A stretch of DNA of 23,894 bases from JBBDNV01 sp040877415 (lineage in GTDB: Bacteria; Planctomycetota; Planctomycetia; Pirellulales; PALSA-1355): contig JBBDNV010000094.1 in NCBI GenBank assembly GCA_040877415.1, positions 1 through 23,894 on the forward strand, given 5' to 3'. The position numbers and the translations under genes were made by a program. The notes beneath the pieces were generated by a model that was not told where the DNA came from, searched no databases, and worked only from the letters and a program-made list of their open reading frames with translations. How positions within the stretch are numbered: position 1 is the first letter of the stretch; every line of letters begins with the position of its first letter. Below, piece after piece: positions 15,764 to 22,924 of the stretch.

Positions 15764-16732
15764 CTACATGGAGAGCAGGCCGCAGGCTTTCTTGGCCCGG
15801 GCGAGAACCTGGGAAGCTTTTTTGCGGGCACGCGCGGCGCCGTCGGCCAGGATGTCATGAATGCGTTTGGGATCGGCGGCCAACTCCGCGCGGCGCGTGC
15901 GGGCTTCGGCAAAGAACCGCTCGGCGGCGTCGGCCAGCGCCTTTTTTACGTCGCCGTAACCAAATCCGCCGCGGCGATACTGGGCCGCCATCTGATCGCG
16001 CTCGCCGGGCGTGGCCACCAGCGAATAAAGCTGAAAGAGGTGATCCGTCTCGGGCTCTTTCGGCTCTTCCATCGGGCGCGAATCGGTCGTGATCCGCATG
16101 ATCCTCTTGCGCTGGGCCTTGGGATCCTCGAAAATCTCCAGCGTGTTGTGGTAGCTTTTCGACATCTTCTCGCCGTCCGTGCCGGGCACTTTGGCCGAAG
16201 TGTCGAGAATCTTGGCCTTGGGCATCGTGAAGACTTCGCCGAAATGATGGTTGAAGCTGCCGGCCAGGTCGCGGCACACCTCGACGTGCTGAAGCTGGTC
16301 GTCGCCGACCGGCACGACGTCGGCGTCGTAAGCCAGGATGTCGGCGGCCATCAGCACCGGGTAATTGAACAGGCCCGCGTCGGCGGCCAGGCCCTTGGCT
16401 TTCTTGTCCTTGTAGGCGTGACACCGCTCGAGCAATCCCATCGGCGTGCCGGTCAAGAGCAGCCAACAAAGCTCGGAAACTTCGGGCACGTCGGACTGCA
16501 CGAACAGAGTGGCCCGCTGGGGATCGAGGCCGAGGGCCACTAGATCGATCGCCGCGTCGAGCGTGTAGCCGGCCAGCAATTTCGGATCGCGCACCGTCGT
16601 CAGCGCGTGCAGGTTGGCGACGAAGTAGTACGACTCGTCTTCATCCTGCAGGTCGATGTATTGCCGGATGGCGCCAAAATAGTTCCCCCAGTGGGGTCGA
16701 CCGGTGGGTTGAATGCCGGAGAGAACGCGCAT
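15764..16732 (-). CDS. trpS: Tryptophanyl-tRNA synthetase
   Basis: A 322-residue class I synthetase that charges tRNA-Trp. The HIGH-like motif is HWGN (14-17) in SGIQPTGRPHWGN. The KMSKS motif is KMSKS at residues 189-193 within DGEKMSKSYHN. MAADILAYDADVVPVGDDQLQHVE is the family's tryptophan and dimer segment; the C-terminal helical anticodon region is complete. Length is normal (bacterial TrpS is about 330). The start is the ATG at 16732, 12 nt after the pyrD stop, so the two are probably co-transcribed although they serve different pathways. Confidence 0.97.
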   Translation of the reverse strand: MRVLSGIQPTGRPHWGNYFGAIRQYIDLQDEDESYYFVANLHALTTVRDPKLLAGYTLDAAIDLVALGLDPQRATLFVQSDVPEVSELCWLLLTGTPMGLLERCHAYKDKKAKGLAADAGLFNYPVLMAADILAYDADVVPVGDDQLQHVEVCRDLAGSFNHHFGEVFTMPKAKILDTSAKVPGTDGEKMSKSYHNTLEIFEDPKAQRKRIMRITTDSRPMEEPKEPETDHLFQLYSLVATPGERDQMAAQYRRGGFGYGDVKKALADAAERFFAEARTRRAELAADPKRIHDILADGAARARKKASQVLARAKKACGLLSM

Positions 16733-16744
16733 GGGCCGGGTGTG

Positions 16745-17731
16745 TCAGGCAGTGGTTTTCGGTGACGGGTTTTTGGGCGAGCGGGGCGTGACCGGACCGT
16801 CGGCGGCCGATTTACGCCAGAGCGTGCCGACGACCTGGCTCGCGCTGGTGACGCCGAATTCGGCGATGGCCGCCGGCAAGCGGTCGAGGATTTCCATCGT
16901 GGCCGTTGGATGGTAGAAGTTGGCCGTGCCGATTTGCACGGCGCTGGCCCCGGCCACCAGGAATTCCATCACGTCGTCCAGCGTGGCGATGCCGCCGATG
17001 CCGACCACCGGAATGTCGACAGCCTGGGCGATCTGGTAGACGCACCGTAGCGCGATCGGCTTGATCGCCGGGCCGCTCAAGCCCCCCATGCCGGCGCCGA
17101 GCAGGGGCTTGCGCTTGCGCCAATCGACGCCCATGGCCAGGCAGGTATTGATCGCCGAGATGGCGTCGGCACCGCCATCGGCTGCCGCCTTGGCGATGGC
17201 GGCAATGTCGGTGACGTTGGGGGTCAGCTTGGCCAGAATCGGCAGTCCGCAGGCGGCGCGCACCCCCTCGACGACCCGGCGGCACATCGTCGGGTCGATG
17301 CCGAAATCGACTCCGCCCGAGACGTTCGGGCACGAAATATTCAATTCCAGCGCCGCGACGCCGCGTAGTCCGTCGAGCCGTCCCGCCATGGCCACGAACT
17401 CTTCGAGATCAGCTCCGGCGATGCTGACCACGACGGGCGCCCCCACGCCGGCCAGATAGGGCAGATGGTGCGCGACGAAGGCCTCGATGCCGTCGTTGTC
17501 CAGTCCGATCGAGTTGAGCATGCCGGCCGCCGTTTCGACGGTCCGCCAGGGAGTGTTGCCGGCCCGCGGTTGGGGCGTGATCGTCTTGGGCAGGATGCCG
17601 CCCAGGCGAGCCAGGTCGACCAGGTTTTCCATCTCGCGCGCGTAGCCGAAGGTTCCCGAAGCGACCAGGATCGGATTGGGCAGTTGCAACCGGCCCAGGC
17701 GAACCGAAAGATCAACGGATGGCGAACTCAC
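16745..17731 (-). CDS. pyrD: Dihydroorotate dehydrogenase, class 1 (1B-like)
   Basis: A 328-residue flavoprotein oxidising dihydroorotate to orotate in pyrimidine synthesis. Seen: SVRLGRLQLPNPILVASGTFGY at the N-terminus, the TxxPRxGNxPxR substrate loop at about 52-63, NISCPNV with catalytic Cys134, and GIGGI near the FMN phosphate site. Class 1 enzymes use Cys as base (class 2 use Ser), and the 1B form normally pairs with PyrK; no pyrK is in the window. The GTG at 17731 is chosen because it leaves the normal family N-terminus and has AGGG close upstream. The open frame continues upstream to 17917 but its translation lacks family resemblance. trpS follows after 12 nt. Confidence 0.94.
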   Translation of the reverse strand: MSSPSVDLSVRLGRLQLPNPILVASGTFGYAREMENLVDLARLGGILPKTITPQPRAGNTPWRTVETAAGMLNSIGLDNDGIEAFVAHHLPYLAGVGAPVVVSIAGADLEEFVAMAGRLDGLRGVAALELNISCPNVSGGVDFGIDPTMCRRVVEGVRAACGLPILAKLTPNVTDIAAIAKAAADGGADAISAINTCLAMGVDWRKRKPLLGAGMGGLSGPAIKPIALRCVYQIAQAVDIPVVGIGGIATLDDVMEFLVAGASAVQIGTANFYHPTATMEILDRLPAAIAEFGVTSASQVVGTLWRKSAADGPVTPRSPKNPSPKTTA

Positions 17732-17948
17732 GCGAGCCCTGTCGAGCGGGAGGAAAGTAAGATTCGCGGGTGCCGGTCGTGTGCCGCCCGGCATTGGGTA
17801 ATGTATCCCCGGGCGGCCAGAGCGGCAACGCGAGACGGCCATCGCTCGCCGCGGTCCGTCGGGCTGGTGAACGACCGAAGCCAGCGCGCCGCTTCGTCGC
17901 GGAGCGGCTCGCGTCAAGAGCCGTTGTGTCTTATCCGCCCCAGGGCGA

Positions 17949-18167
17949 TCAGATAATGCCGCCGTGCGTGCGATAAGGCGACAAGTGGCTCGGTTGATCC
18001 TGGAACCAGATGCGCTGCCAATCTTCGAGGAACAGTCGCAGGTTTTCCGAGGTGAAGATCAATTCCTGCGTCCGGACTACCGGGTCGCCGGAATAGATCG
18101 GCAGAAAGCACCCCGTGATGGTGCCGAGCGAAAGGCTCAAGATCGCGGCCATGCAAAGCCTGCGCAT
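17949..18167 (-). CDS. Small predicted lipoprotein
   Basis: 72 residues of unknown function. The start is the ATG at 18167, preceded by GGAGGA about 8 nt away, one of the best ribosome sites in the window. The N-terminus has two Arg, a hydrophobic stretch (5-15) and a lipobox TITGC with Cys20, so it should be exported, lipidated at Cys20 and anchored to a membrane. The mature part is about 52 residues, Trp- and aromatic-rich (LEDWQRIWF), with no cysteine. It lies between pyrD (217 nt downstream on the same strand) and the HU-like gene (305 nt upstream). Small lipoproteins of this type are common in planctomycetes; no role is proposed. Confidence 0.7.
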   Translation of the reverse strand: MRRLCMAAILSLSLGTITGCFLPIYSGDPVVRTQELIFTSENLRLFLEDWQRIWFQDQPSHLSPYRTHGGII

Positions 18168-18472
18168 CACACGACTCCTCCGTGAACGTCGTCGCCCTCT
18201 GAATCGCATCAGAAAGCGCGGGTGCATCCTTGTTTGCTATCGCGCGAATCCGGCATGTTGCGGCCCGGCCGTGCGGTGGTTGATTCGTTCGAGGACCTGT
18301 TAATTTGGCCCGAAAACGGCCTCTCTTGAAGCAGACGTGGCCGAGCTTCAACGTTGACTGAAACGACCGCGTGTTAGACTGGTGTTTTCACTCCTTTGCG
18401 CACCAGACCGGCTTGGGTCCATCCCCGCCGCAGCCTGCCCGCCGGCCGTCCAATGATCCGTTTTTGCCGTCT
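18168..18472. other. Intergenic region, 305 bp
   Basis: It lies between the lipoprotein start and the HU-like stop. It contains a 7-bp inverted repeat TTGAAGC (18326-18332) with GCTTCAA (18345-18351), a weak candidate for the HU transcript end. No promoter for the lipoprotein gene could be placed with confidence, and no gene is seen. Confidence 0.45.
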
Positions 18473-18883
18473 TTATCCCGAGCCGCTCGGCGCGTTATAT
18501 CCGGAACTGCCAAGTGTTTCGGTAATCGGCCTGGCGTCTGGGGCCGGGTGGCTCGGTTCACCGCCCAAACCGGAACGGGCCCGTTCGGAGGCGGCCGCCT
18601 GCCGTTCCAGCTCGCGGACGCGTTCTTCCATTTCCTTGCCGGGCTTGAATGTTACGACGAATTTTTCGGGCACGTACACCTTGTCCCCGGTCCGAGGGTT
18701 GCGAGCCTTGCGCGCCGCCCGCTTCTTGACTTCAAAAACGCCGAAATTCCGCAGTTCAATGCGGCGTTCCTCGACCAGCGTTTCCACGATTGCGTCGAAT
18801 GTCTTTTGGACGATTTCCTTGGTCTTAAGCTGGGTCAGGCCGATTTCGTCCGATATGGTTTTGACGATCTCTTTCTTGGTCAC
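18473..18883 (-). CDS. HU/IHF-family DNA-binding protein with C-terminal extension
   Basis: 136 residues from a GTG at 18883, with GAGGAG about 9 nt upstream. Residues 1-92 are a complete HU/IHF domain: TKKEIVKTISDEIGL, then the IELRNFGVFEVKKR strand pair, the DNA-contacting arm ARKARNPRTGDKVYVPEK (the HU signature) and FKPGKEMEERV. HU dimers bend DNA and compact the nucleoid; here the arm keeps its Pro and Arg residues. The extra 44 residues (93-136) are polar, Pro/Ser/Gly-rich and probably disordered. Longer in-frame extensions upstream would run through the promoter region and are rejected. A near-consensus promoter lies at 18958-18986. It could equally be an IHF-type subunit; a single symbol is not assigned. 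Confidence 0.9.
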   Translation of the reverse strand: MTKKEIVKTISDEIGLTQLKTKEIVQKTFDAIVETLVEERRIELRNFGVFEVKKRAARKARNPRTGDKVYVPEKFVVTFKPGKEMEERVRELERQAAASERARSGLGGEPSHPAPDARPITETLGSSGYNAPSGSG

Positions 18884-18957
18884 GACGCAGTTCTCCTCAT
18901 CGAGAAAGGGCGCGCGGGGCAAAAGAGCGCTCTGTCGACCGGCTTTGTCATGCTCCA

Positions 18958-18986
18958 AGTGTAAATGGCATAAGAACTACAGTCAA
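18958..18986 (-). promoter_or_regulatory. Promoter of the HU-like gene
   Basis: On the minus strand TTGACT (18981-18986) and TACACT (18958-18963) are separated by exactly 17 nt. This is a strong sigma70-type match with a leader of about 65-70 nt before the GTG at 18883. Confidence 0.65.
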
Positions 18987-19345
18987 GCTCAAACGCTGCC
19001 ACGGGGCCGCCTGCATGTGCTCAATTCTTCGCGCCTGCGCCGATTCGAAGCCCCCCTTGTTCCTCGACAAGTGTTTTGTTTGCAAGACCTTACACGTCAA
19101 GGATCAGGCCGGTTTCCGTTCCTTGTTCGTAAACTATGGCGTTGTTTCGTCTTAACGCCGATTGCGCGGCGCCGCTAACGCGCCTCTGGCAAGCCCTCCG
19201 GCAACCCCTTTGCGTCGACTTGCCCCTACTAATCGACCCTGCAACCGGCAAAGTTTAAGTAATCGAAAAAATCGGCGCCACTTCGCGCGAAATGTCCCCC
19301 GAGCCGCGCATGCGCGAGCAGACTTGGCGGGCGACCTTACTGTCG

Positions 19346-19373
19346 TTGCTGCGCCAGCCTGACGGCGCAGCAA
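19346..19373 (-). terminator. Hairpin at the end of the molybdopterin/desulfurase/YkgJ cluster
   Basis: Perfect 10-bp arms TTGCTGCGCC (19346-19355) and GGCGCAGCAA (19364-19373) surround an 8-nt loop, starting 4 nt after the YkgJ stop. No U-run follows on the minus strand, so intrinsic termination is uncertain. Confidence 0.5.
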
Positions 19374-19377
19374 GCGA

Positions 19378-19794
19378 TCAAAGCTTGACGATCGATATTT
19401 GATGCAGCACGTCTTCAACCCGATGGAGCTGGCCCTTGCCGCTGCCCGGGCAGACTGCGCAGGTCTCGTCCCAGGAGTCTTTGGTGGCGACGTTTGACTT
19501 CCAGAAGGGCCACGTGCGGCATTGGCGGGGACGATCGTCGTACACCGTGCACTTGCGGGTGTTCGGGTCGAATAGCACGCAGTCGCCGTTGGCGTATTCG
19601 ATGAGGCTTTTGCGGACGCCGACCTTGTGGACGTAACGCCGTTCGAACTCGGCGGTGTCCAAACGTAGCCGCTTGGCCAGAGCCGCGATCTCCTCGCGGT
19701 TGACCCACACAAAGCCCGGCGCGCCGGTGCAGCAATCGCCGCAGCCGGTGCACTGGAAGCGGAGCCCTTTTTCAAACCAGGGTTTTTCGTCCAC
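19378..19794 (-). CDS. YkgJ-family cysteine cluster protein
   Basis: 138 residues. The family binds a metal (Zn or Fe-S suggested) through clustered cysteines; its biochemical role is poorly known. Seen: FQCTGCGDCCTG (Cys15, 18, 21, 22), a Cys before VLFD, CTVYDDRPRQCRTWPFW and a C-terminal CAVCPG. WVNREEIAALAKRL is the usual helix after the first cluster. The GTG at 19794 is favoured because relatives I recall begin just before the WF..GLRF segment; CAGGA lies about 10 nt upstream. A longer GTG start at 19842 would add a 16-residue stretch with two Cys and no ribosome site. It is the last gene after cysteine desulfurase (105 nt gap) and is followed by a hairpin. A link to sulfur or metal handling is inferred from the neighbours. 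Confidence 0.82.
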   Translation of the reverse strand: MDEKPWFEKGLRFQCTGCGDCCTGAPGFVWVNREEIAALAKRLRLDTAEFERRYVHKVGVRKSLIEYANGDCVLFDPNTRKCTVYDDRPRQCRTWPFWKSNVATKDSWDETCAVCPGSGKGQLHRVEDVLHQISIVKL

Positions 19795-19899
19795 GGCACA
19801 GGGTTCCTGACTCTGGCGTGTTGAAATACAGGGGACGGGCACCGAGCGAATCGTTGGTCGCAGCGGGAAATCAGTTTGCTCGGAGCCAATTCCCTTTTT

Positions 19900-21078
19900 T
19901 CAAATCGACATTTTCGAGGCGGCGATTTCGGCTACGGCTTCGATCGCGGTATCGATATCCGCTTCGCTCGTAAACGGCCCCAAACTGAATCGCACGGTGC
20001 CGCCGCTCTGGTGCGTGCCCAGCGCCTCGTGCATCGCGGGAGCACAGTGCAAGCCCGAGCGAACCTGGACCCGAAACGCGGCATCGAGGCCCAGCGCCAC
20101 TTCCTGCGGATCATAGCCCGAAAGCACCATGCTGACCAGCGCAACGCGCTGGTGCGCCGACTCGGGACCCATCACGCGCAGTCCGGCGATGTCGTGAAAG
20201 CCCACAAGCAGCCGCTCGGTCAGCCTTTGGCCTTCGCGCTCGATGCCCTCCAGCCCACGTTCCAGGAGAAATTCGATCCCGGCGGCCAGGCCTAGAATGC
20301 CCGGCACGTTGAGATTGCCCGATTCGAACTTCGAGGGCAGCTCGTCGGGCTGGCGGGTTTGCTCGCTCTGGGTGCCGGTGCCGCCCTGACGCACGCTTTG
20401 GAGCCGATGGGCCGCGTCGGGTCGAATCGCCAGGATGCCGGTGCCCAGCGGCCCGAGCAGACCTTTGTGGCCCGAGGCGGCCAGAAAATCGACCCCCAGC
20501 CGGTCCAGGCAGACCGGCATATGTCCGACCGTTTGCGCCGCGTCGCACAACACCGGCACGCCCGCGGCTCGCGCGATGCGCGCCACTTCCTCAACCGGCT
20601 GCAGGGCGCCGGTCACGTTCGAGGCGTGGCTGATCGCCACCAGCCGCGTCTTGGGACCAATGGCCGCGCGAATTTCATCGGGATCGACCACGCCGGCCGC
20701 GTCGCAGCCGACGCGCGTCACGCTGACTTCGGCGGTCTCTTCCAATTGCGCGAGCGGCCGCAGCACGGAATTGTGCTCCACCACGGTCGTGACGACGTGA
20801 TCGCCGGGGCGCACGAGTCCGTGGATCGCCAGATTGAGCGAATCGGTCCCGTTTGCGGTGAAGATCAGATGGGTTGGATCGCCGAGGCCCAGCATGCCGG
20901 CAATGCGCACCCGCGCGCTTTCGACGGCTTGCGAAACTTCCGTCGCTTCGGCATATCCGCTCCGGCCGGCCGGCGCGCCGAGTTCGCGCAGATAGTGGTC
21001 GACCGCCGCGTAAACGGCATCGGGCTTGGGCCAGCTCGTGGCGGCGTTGTCGAGATAGACGCGCGGTTGCTCTGGCAT
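19900..21078 (-). CDS. Cysteine desulfurase family protein (aminotransferase class V)
   Basis: 392 residues. PLP enzymes of this type take sulfur from cysteine as a persulfide, giving alanine. Seen: YLDNAATSWPKP at the start, VEHNSVLRPL, DAAQTVGHMPV, SGHKGLLGPLGTG with the PLP lysine at Lys205, and RSGLHCAP with the persulfide cysteine at Cys345. The pattern FTANGTDSLNLAI, EHNSVLRPL, HASNVTGALQP and GGTGTQSE fits the subfamily TIGR01977 (EF2568-like) better than IscS or SufS, judging from memory of the family. It follows moaA by 25 nt, so it may supply sulfur for MoaD thiocarboxylate or for a molybdenum-enzyme sulfuration; this is inferred. The start is the ATG at 21078. Confidence 0.93.
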   Translation of the reverse strand: MPEQPRVYLDNAATSWPKPDAVYAAVDHYLRELGAPAGRSGYAEATEVSQAVESARVRIAGMLGLGDPTHLIFTANGTDSLNLAIHGLVRPGDHVVTTVVEHNSVLRPLAQLEETAEVSVTRVGCDAAGVVDPDEIRAAIGPKTRLVAISHASNVTGALQPVEEVARIARAAGVPVLCDAAQTVGHMPVCLDRLGVDFLAASGHKGLLGPLGTGILAIRPDAAHRLQSVRQGGTGTQSEQTRQPDELPSKFESGNLNVPGILGLAAGIEFLLERGLEGIEREGQRLTERLLVGFHDIAGLRVMGPESAHQRVALVSMVLSGYDPQEVALGLDAAFRVQVRSGLHCAPAMHEALGTHQSGGTVRFSLGPFTSEADIDTAIEAVAEIAASKMSI

Positions 21079-21103
21079 GAAATCGTCCGGGTTGCGGCGC
21101 GCG

Positions 21104-22111
21104 TCAGCCGCCGATTTGATACATGGCCCGCTGGGGCTTAACGAACTTGTCGCTGTTGATGCCGTGGCCGGCCTTCTTGGCGCCGATACTCGCGCGGACC
21201 AGGTCGGCCAGCTCGTCGTCCGTTCCGCCGCCGCGCATCACCTGGCGCGCGTCCCATTCTTCAATCGAAAACAGGCAATTGCGCACCTGGCCTTCGGCCG
21301 TCAACCGCAGCCGGTTGCAGCGATGGCAGAACGGCTCGGTCACCGGGTTGATGAAACCGACGCGGCCCAATCGATCGGCAAACACGTAATCGGTCGCCGG
21401 CTGGCTCGGGTCTTCGGACACCAGCGGCACCAGCGGACCAATCTCCTGCTCGAGCACCTGTCGAATTCTTTCGCCCGAGAGCACCTGGTCGTTGTCCCAT
21501 TGGCCGTCGGCATCGAGCGGCATGAACTCGATGAACCGCATTTCCATATCGTGCTTGCGCGCGAACTCGGCAAGCGGCACGATTTCCGGCTCGGTGATGC
21601 CGCGCAAGGCCACGGCATTAAGCCGGATTTTTTTGAAGCCGGCCCGCTTTGCCGCAAAAATGCCTTCGAGCACTTGCTCGAGCCCTTCGCGCCGCGAAAT
21701 GCGCTTGAACGTGTCGCGGTCGAGGGTGTCGAGGCTGATATTCAGCCGGTTGAGTCCCGCGGCTTTGAGCGCCACGGCCTGGTCGGCCAAGAGCAGGCCG
21801 TTGGTCGTCAGCGCCATGTCGCGAATGCCCGGCACGGCGGCCAGCTTGCCGATGAGCACGGCCAGATCGTGCCGCACCAGGGGTTCGCCTCCGGTCAGGC
21901 GGATCTTGTTGACACCCAACCGCGCCACGACGCGCACGAAGCGTTCGATCTCCTCGAACGACAAAAGCTCGTGCCGCGGCTTGAACCGCACGTTTTCGGC
22001 CGGCATGCAATAGAAGCAGCGGATATTGCAGCGGTCGGTGACGCTGACGCGCAGATTCGTGTGCACGCGGCCAAAAGCGTCGACGAGTCGTGCGGTGATT
22101 ATGGGGTTCAT
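21104..22111 (-). CDS. moaA: GTP 3',8-cyclase (molybdenum cofactor biosynthesis)
   Basis: 335 residues. MoaA is a radical-SAM enzyme converting GTP to 3',8-cyclo-GTP, the first step of molybdopterin synthesis. The N-terminal [4Fe-4S] cysteines are Cys28, Cys32 and Cys35 (CNIRCFYC). The SAM-binding TGGEPL and NISLDTL motifs follow. The C-terminal cluster cysteines are in FCHRCNRLRLTAEGQVRNC, and the protein ends in Gly-Gly, the conserved MoaA tail. Length is normal. The ATG at 22111 shares one base with the moaE stop (TAATG), so translation is coupled. The longer upstream frame is rejected. moaC, the partner for cyclic pyranopterin formation, is not in the window. Confidence 0.97.
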   Translation of the reverse strand: MNPIITARLVDAFGRVHTNLRVSVTDRCNIRCFYCMPAENVRFKPRHELLSFEEIERFVRVVARLGVNKIRLTGGEPLVRHDLAVLIGKLAAVPGIRDMALTTNGLLLADQAVALKAAGLNRLNISLDTLDRDTFKRISRREGLEQVLEGIFAAKRAGFKKIRLNAVALRGITEPEIVPLAEFARKHDMEMRFIEFMPLDADGQWDNDQVLSGERIRQVLEQEIGPLVPLVSEDPSQPATDYVFADRLGRVGFINPVTEPFCHRCNRLRLTAEGQVRNCLFSIEEWDARQVMRGGGTDDELADLVRASIGAKKAGHGINSDKFVKPQRAMYQIGG

Positions 22112-22548
22112 TAGATCGCTTTGGTTTGCGGAACTTCCAGCCCGGGATGGACCCAACCACTTGCGCCGTCGGTCCAGTTCTCTTTTTTCCAGATGGGCAC
22201 GACTTCTTTCAAGGTGTCGATCAGCCACTGGCCTGCTTCGAACGCACTCTGGCGATGGGGCGTGCTGACGGCCACGGCCACGCTGGCTTCGCCCAGTTCC
22301 AAATGGCCGACGCGATGCACGATGGCGCATCCGACCAGCGGCCAGCGGCGGCGCGCTTCGGCCTCCAATTCGGCCATCTTGCCGCGGGCCATTTCCGCGA
22401 AACACTCGTAGTCGAGCGACGCCGTCTCGCGGCCGTCGCTGAACCGGCGCGTCGTGCCCAAAAACAACACGATGGCGCCAGCCTCGGGCGAAGCCACCCG
22501 GCGGAGCACCGCGTCGGTGTCGATCGGAGCGGTGATAAGCTCGATCAT
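22111..22548 (-). CDS. moaE: Molybdopterin synthase catalytic subunit
   Basis: 145 residues. With thiocarboxylated MoaD, MoaE puts both sulfurs into precursor Z to make molybdopterin. Seen: IVLFLGTTRRFSDGR near 26-40, YECFAEMA, VHRVGHLELGE, and PHRQSAFEAGQWLIDTLKEVVPIWKKE with Lys114 and Lys121. These two keep the 7-residue spacing of E. coli Lys119 and Lys126 as I recall it. The start is the ATG at 22548; the ribosome site is weak. The gene overlaps moaA by one base and is separated from moaD by 130 bp that consist largely of the repeat element at 22569-22670. Confidence 0.96.
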   Translation of the reverse strand: MIELITAPIDTDAVLRRVASPEAGAIVLFLGTTRRFSDGRETASLDYECFAEMARGKMAELEAEARRRWPLVGCAIVHRVGHLELGEASVAVAVSTPHRQSAFEAGQWLIDTLKEVVPIWKKENWTDGASGWVHPGLEVPQTKAI

Positions 22549-22568
22549 GGCAATTGGATGTCTCGATG

Positions 22569-22670
22569 ACTAGCCGGGTGCCATGCCACGCCCAGCGTGG
22601 CCATGCTCGCCGCGCCTCACATGCTCACGACGAGCGTGAGCATGGCACGCCCCCTGCGCTTCGGGCTAGT
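22569..22670. repeat. Composite REP/MITE-like palindromic element (element B)
   Basis: Outer arms ACTAGCC (22569-22575) and GGCTAGT (22664-22670) and inner arms GTGCCATGC (22578-22586) and GCATGGCAC (22640-22648) bracket two small hairpins. These are CCACGC-CCA-GCGTGG (22586-22600) and ATGCTCACG-N5-CGTGAGCAT (22621-22643). The right end carries GCGCTTCGGGCT (22656-22667), the complement of the core in element A. It fills most of the moaD-moaE gap. No transposase is present. Confidence 0.78.
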
Positions 22671-22678
22671 GTTGTATT

Positions 22679-22924
22679 TTACCCTCCGCTGACCGGGGGA
22701 ATACACGCAATCTGGCTGCCGTCGGAAATCGGCTGGTCGTCGCGGGCGTATTCCGAGCCGACGGCGAACAGCACGTGCGGCAATACCGGGGCAAGATCGG
22801 GAATTTCGGCGGCCAATCGCGCGCGCAACTGGCCGATCGTGGTGCCAGGGGAAACGTCGAGCGCTATCGAGTCGCGGCCGGCCAGTTCCCGAGCCACCGC
22901 GAACAGCCGGATGTTTACTTTCAC
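22679..22924 (-). CDS. moaD: Molybdopterin synthase sulfur-carrier subunit
   Basis: 81 residues with the ubiquitin-like beta-grasp pattern: VNIRLFAVARELAG, then a TTIGQLRARLA helix region, and the conserved C-terminal PPVSGG ending in Gly-Gly. The terminal glycine is adenylated and then thiocarboxylated before sulfur transfer to MoaE's substrate. The start is the GTG at 22924, which overlaps the stop of the upstream Fe-S oxidoreductase gene by 4 nt (GTGA), a classic coupled junction; no other start preserves the family N-terminus. The 5' overlap means it is translated with the oxidoreductase. A much longer open frame runs upstream in the same frame, but it is the out-of-frame shadow of that gene. 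moeB, which activates MoaD, is not in the window. Confidence 0.93.
   Translation of the reverse strand: MKVNIRLFAVARELAGRDSIALDVSPGTTIGQLRARLAAEIPDLAPVLPHVLFAVGSEYARDDQPISDGSQIACIPPVSGG

Larger units (their letters stand above)
18884..19377. other. Intergenic region, 494 bp
   Basis: It lies between the HU-like gene and the YkgJ-like gene, both minus strand. It holds the HU promoter (18958-18986) and the hairpin at 19346-19373. The stretch 18987-19345 shows no gene, RNA fold or repeat that I can support. Confidence 0.5.

Noticed and set aside
17732..17917. N-terminal extension of pyrD
   Set aside because: The family N-terminus starts at the GTG at 17731; the extension is Arg/Pro-rich and unconserved in appearance.
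7757..22670. CRISPR-like array made of the palindromic repeats
   Set aside because: The repeats are few, far apart and not separated by regular spacers; no cas gene is present.
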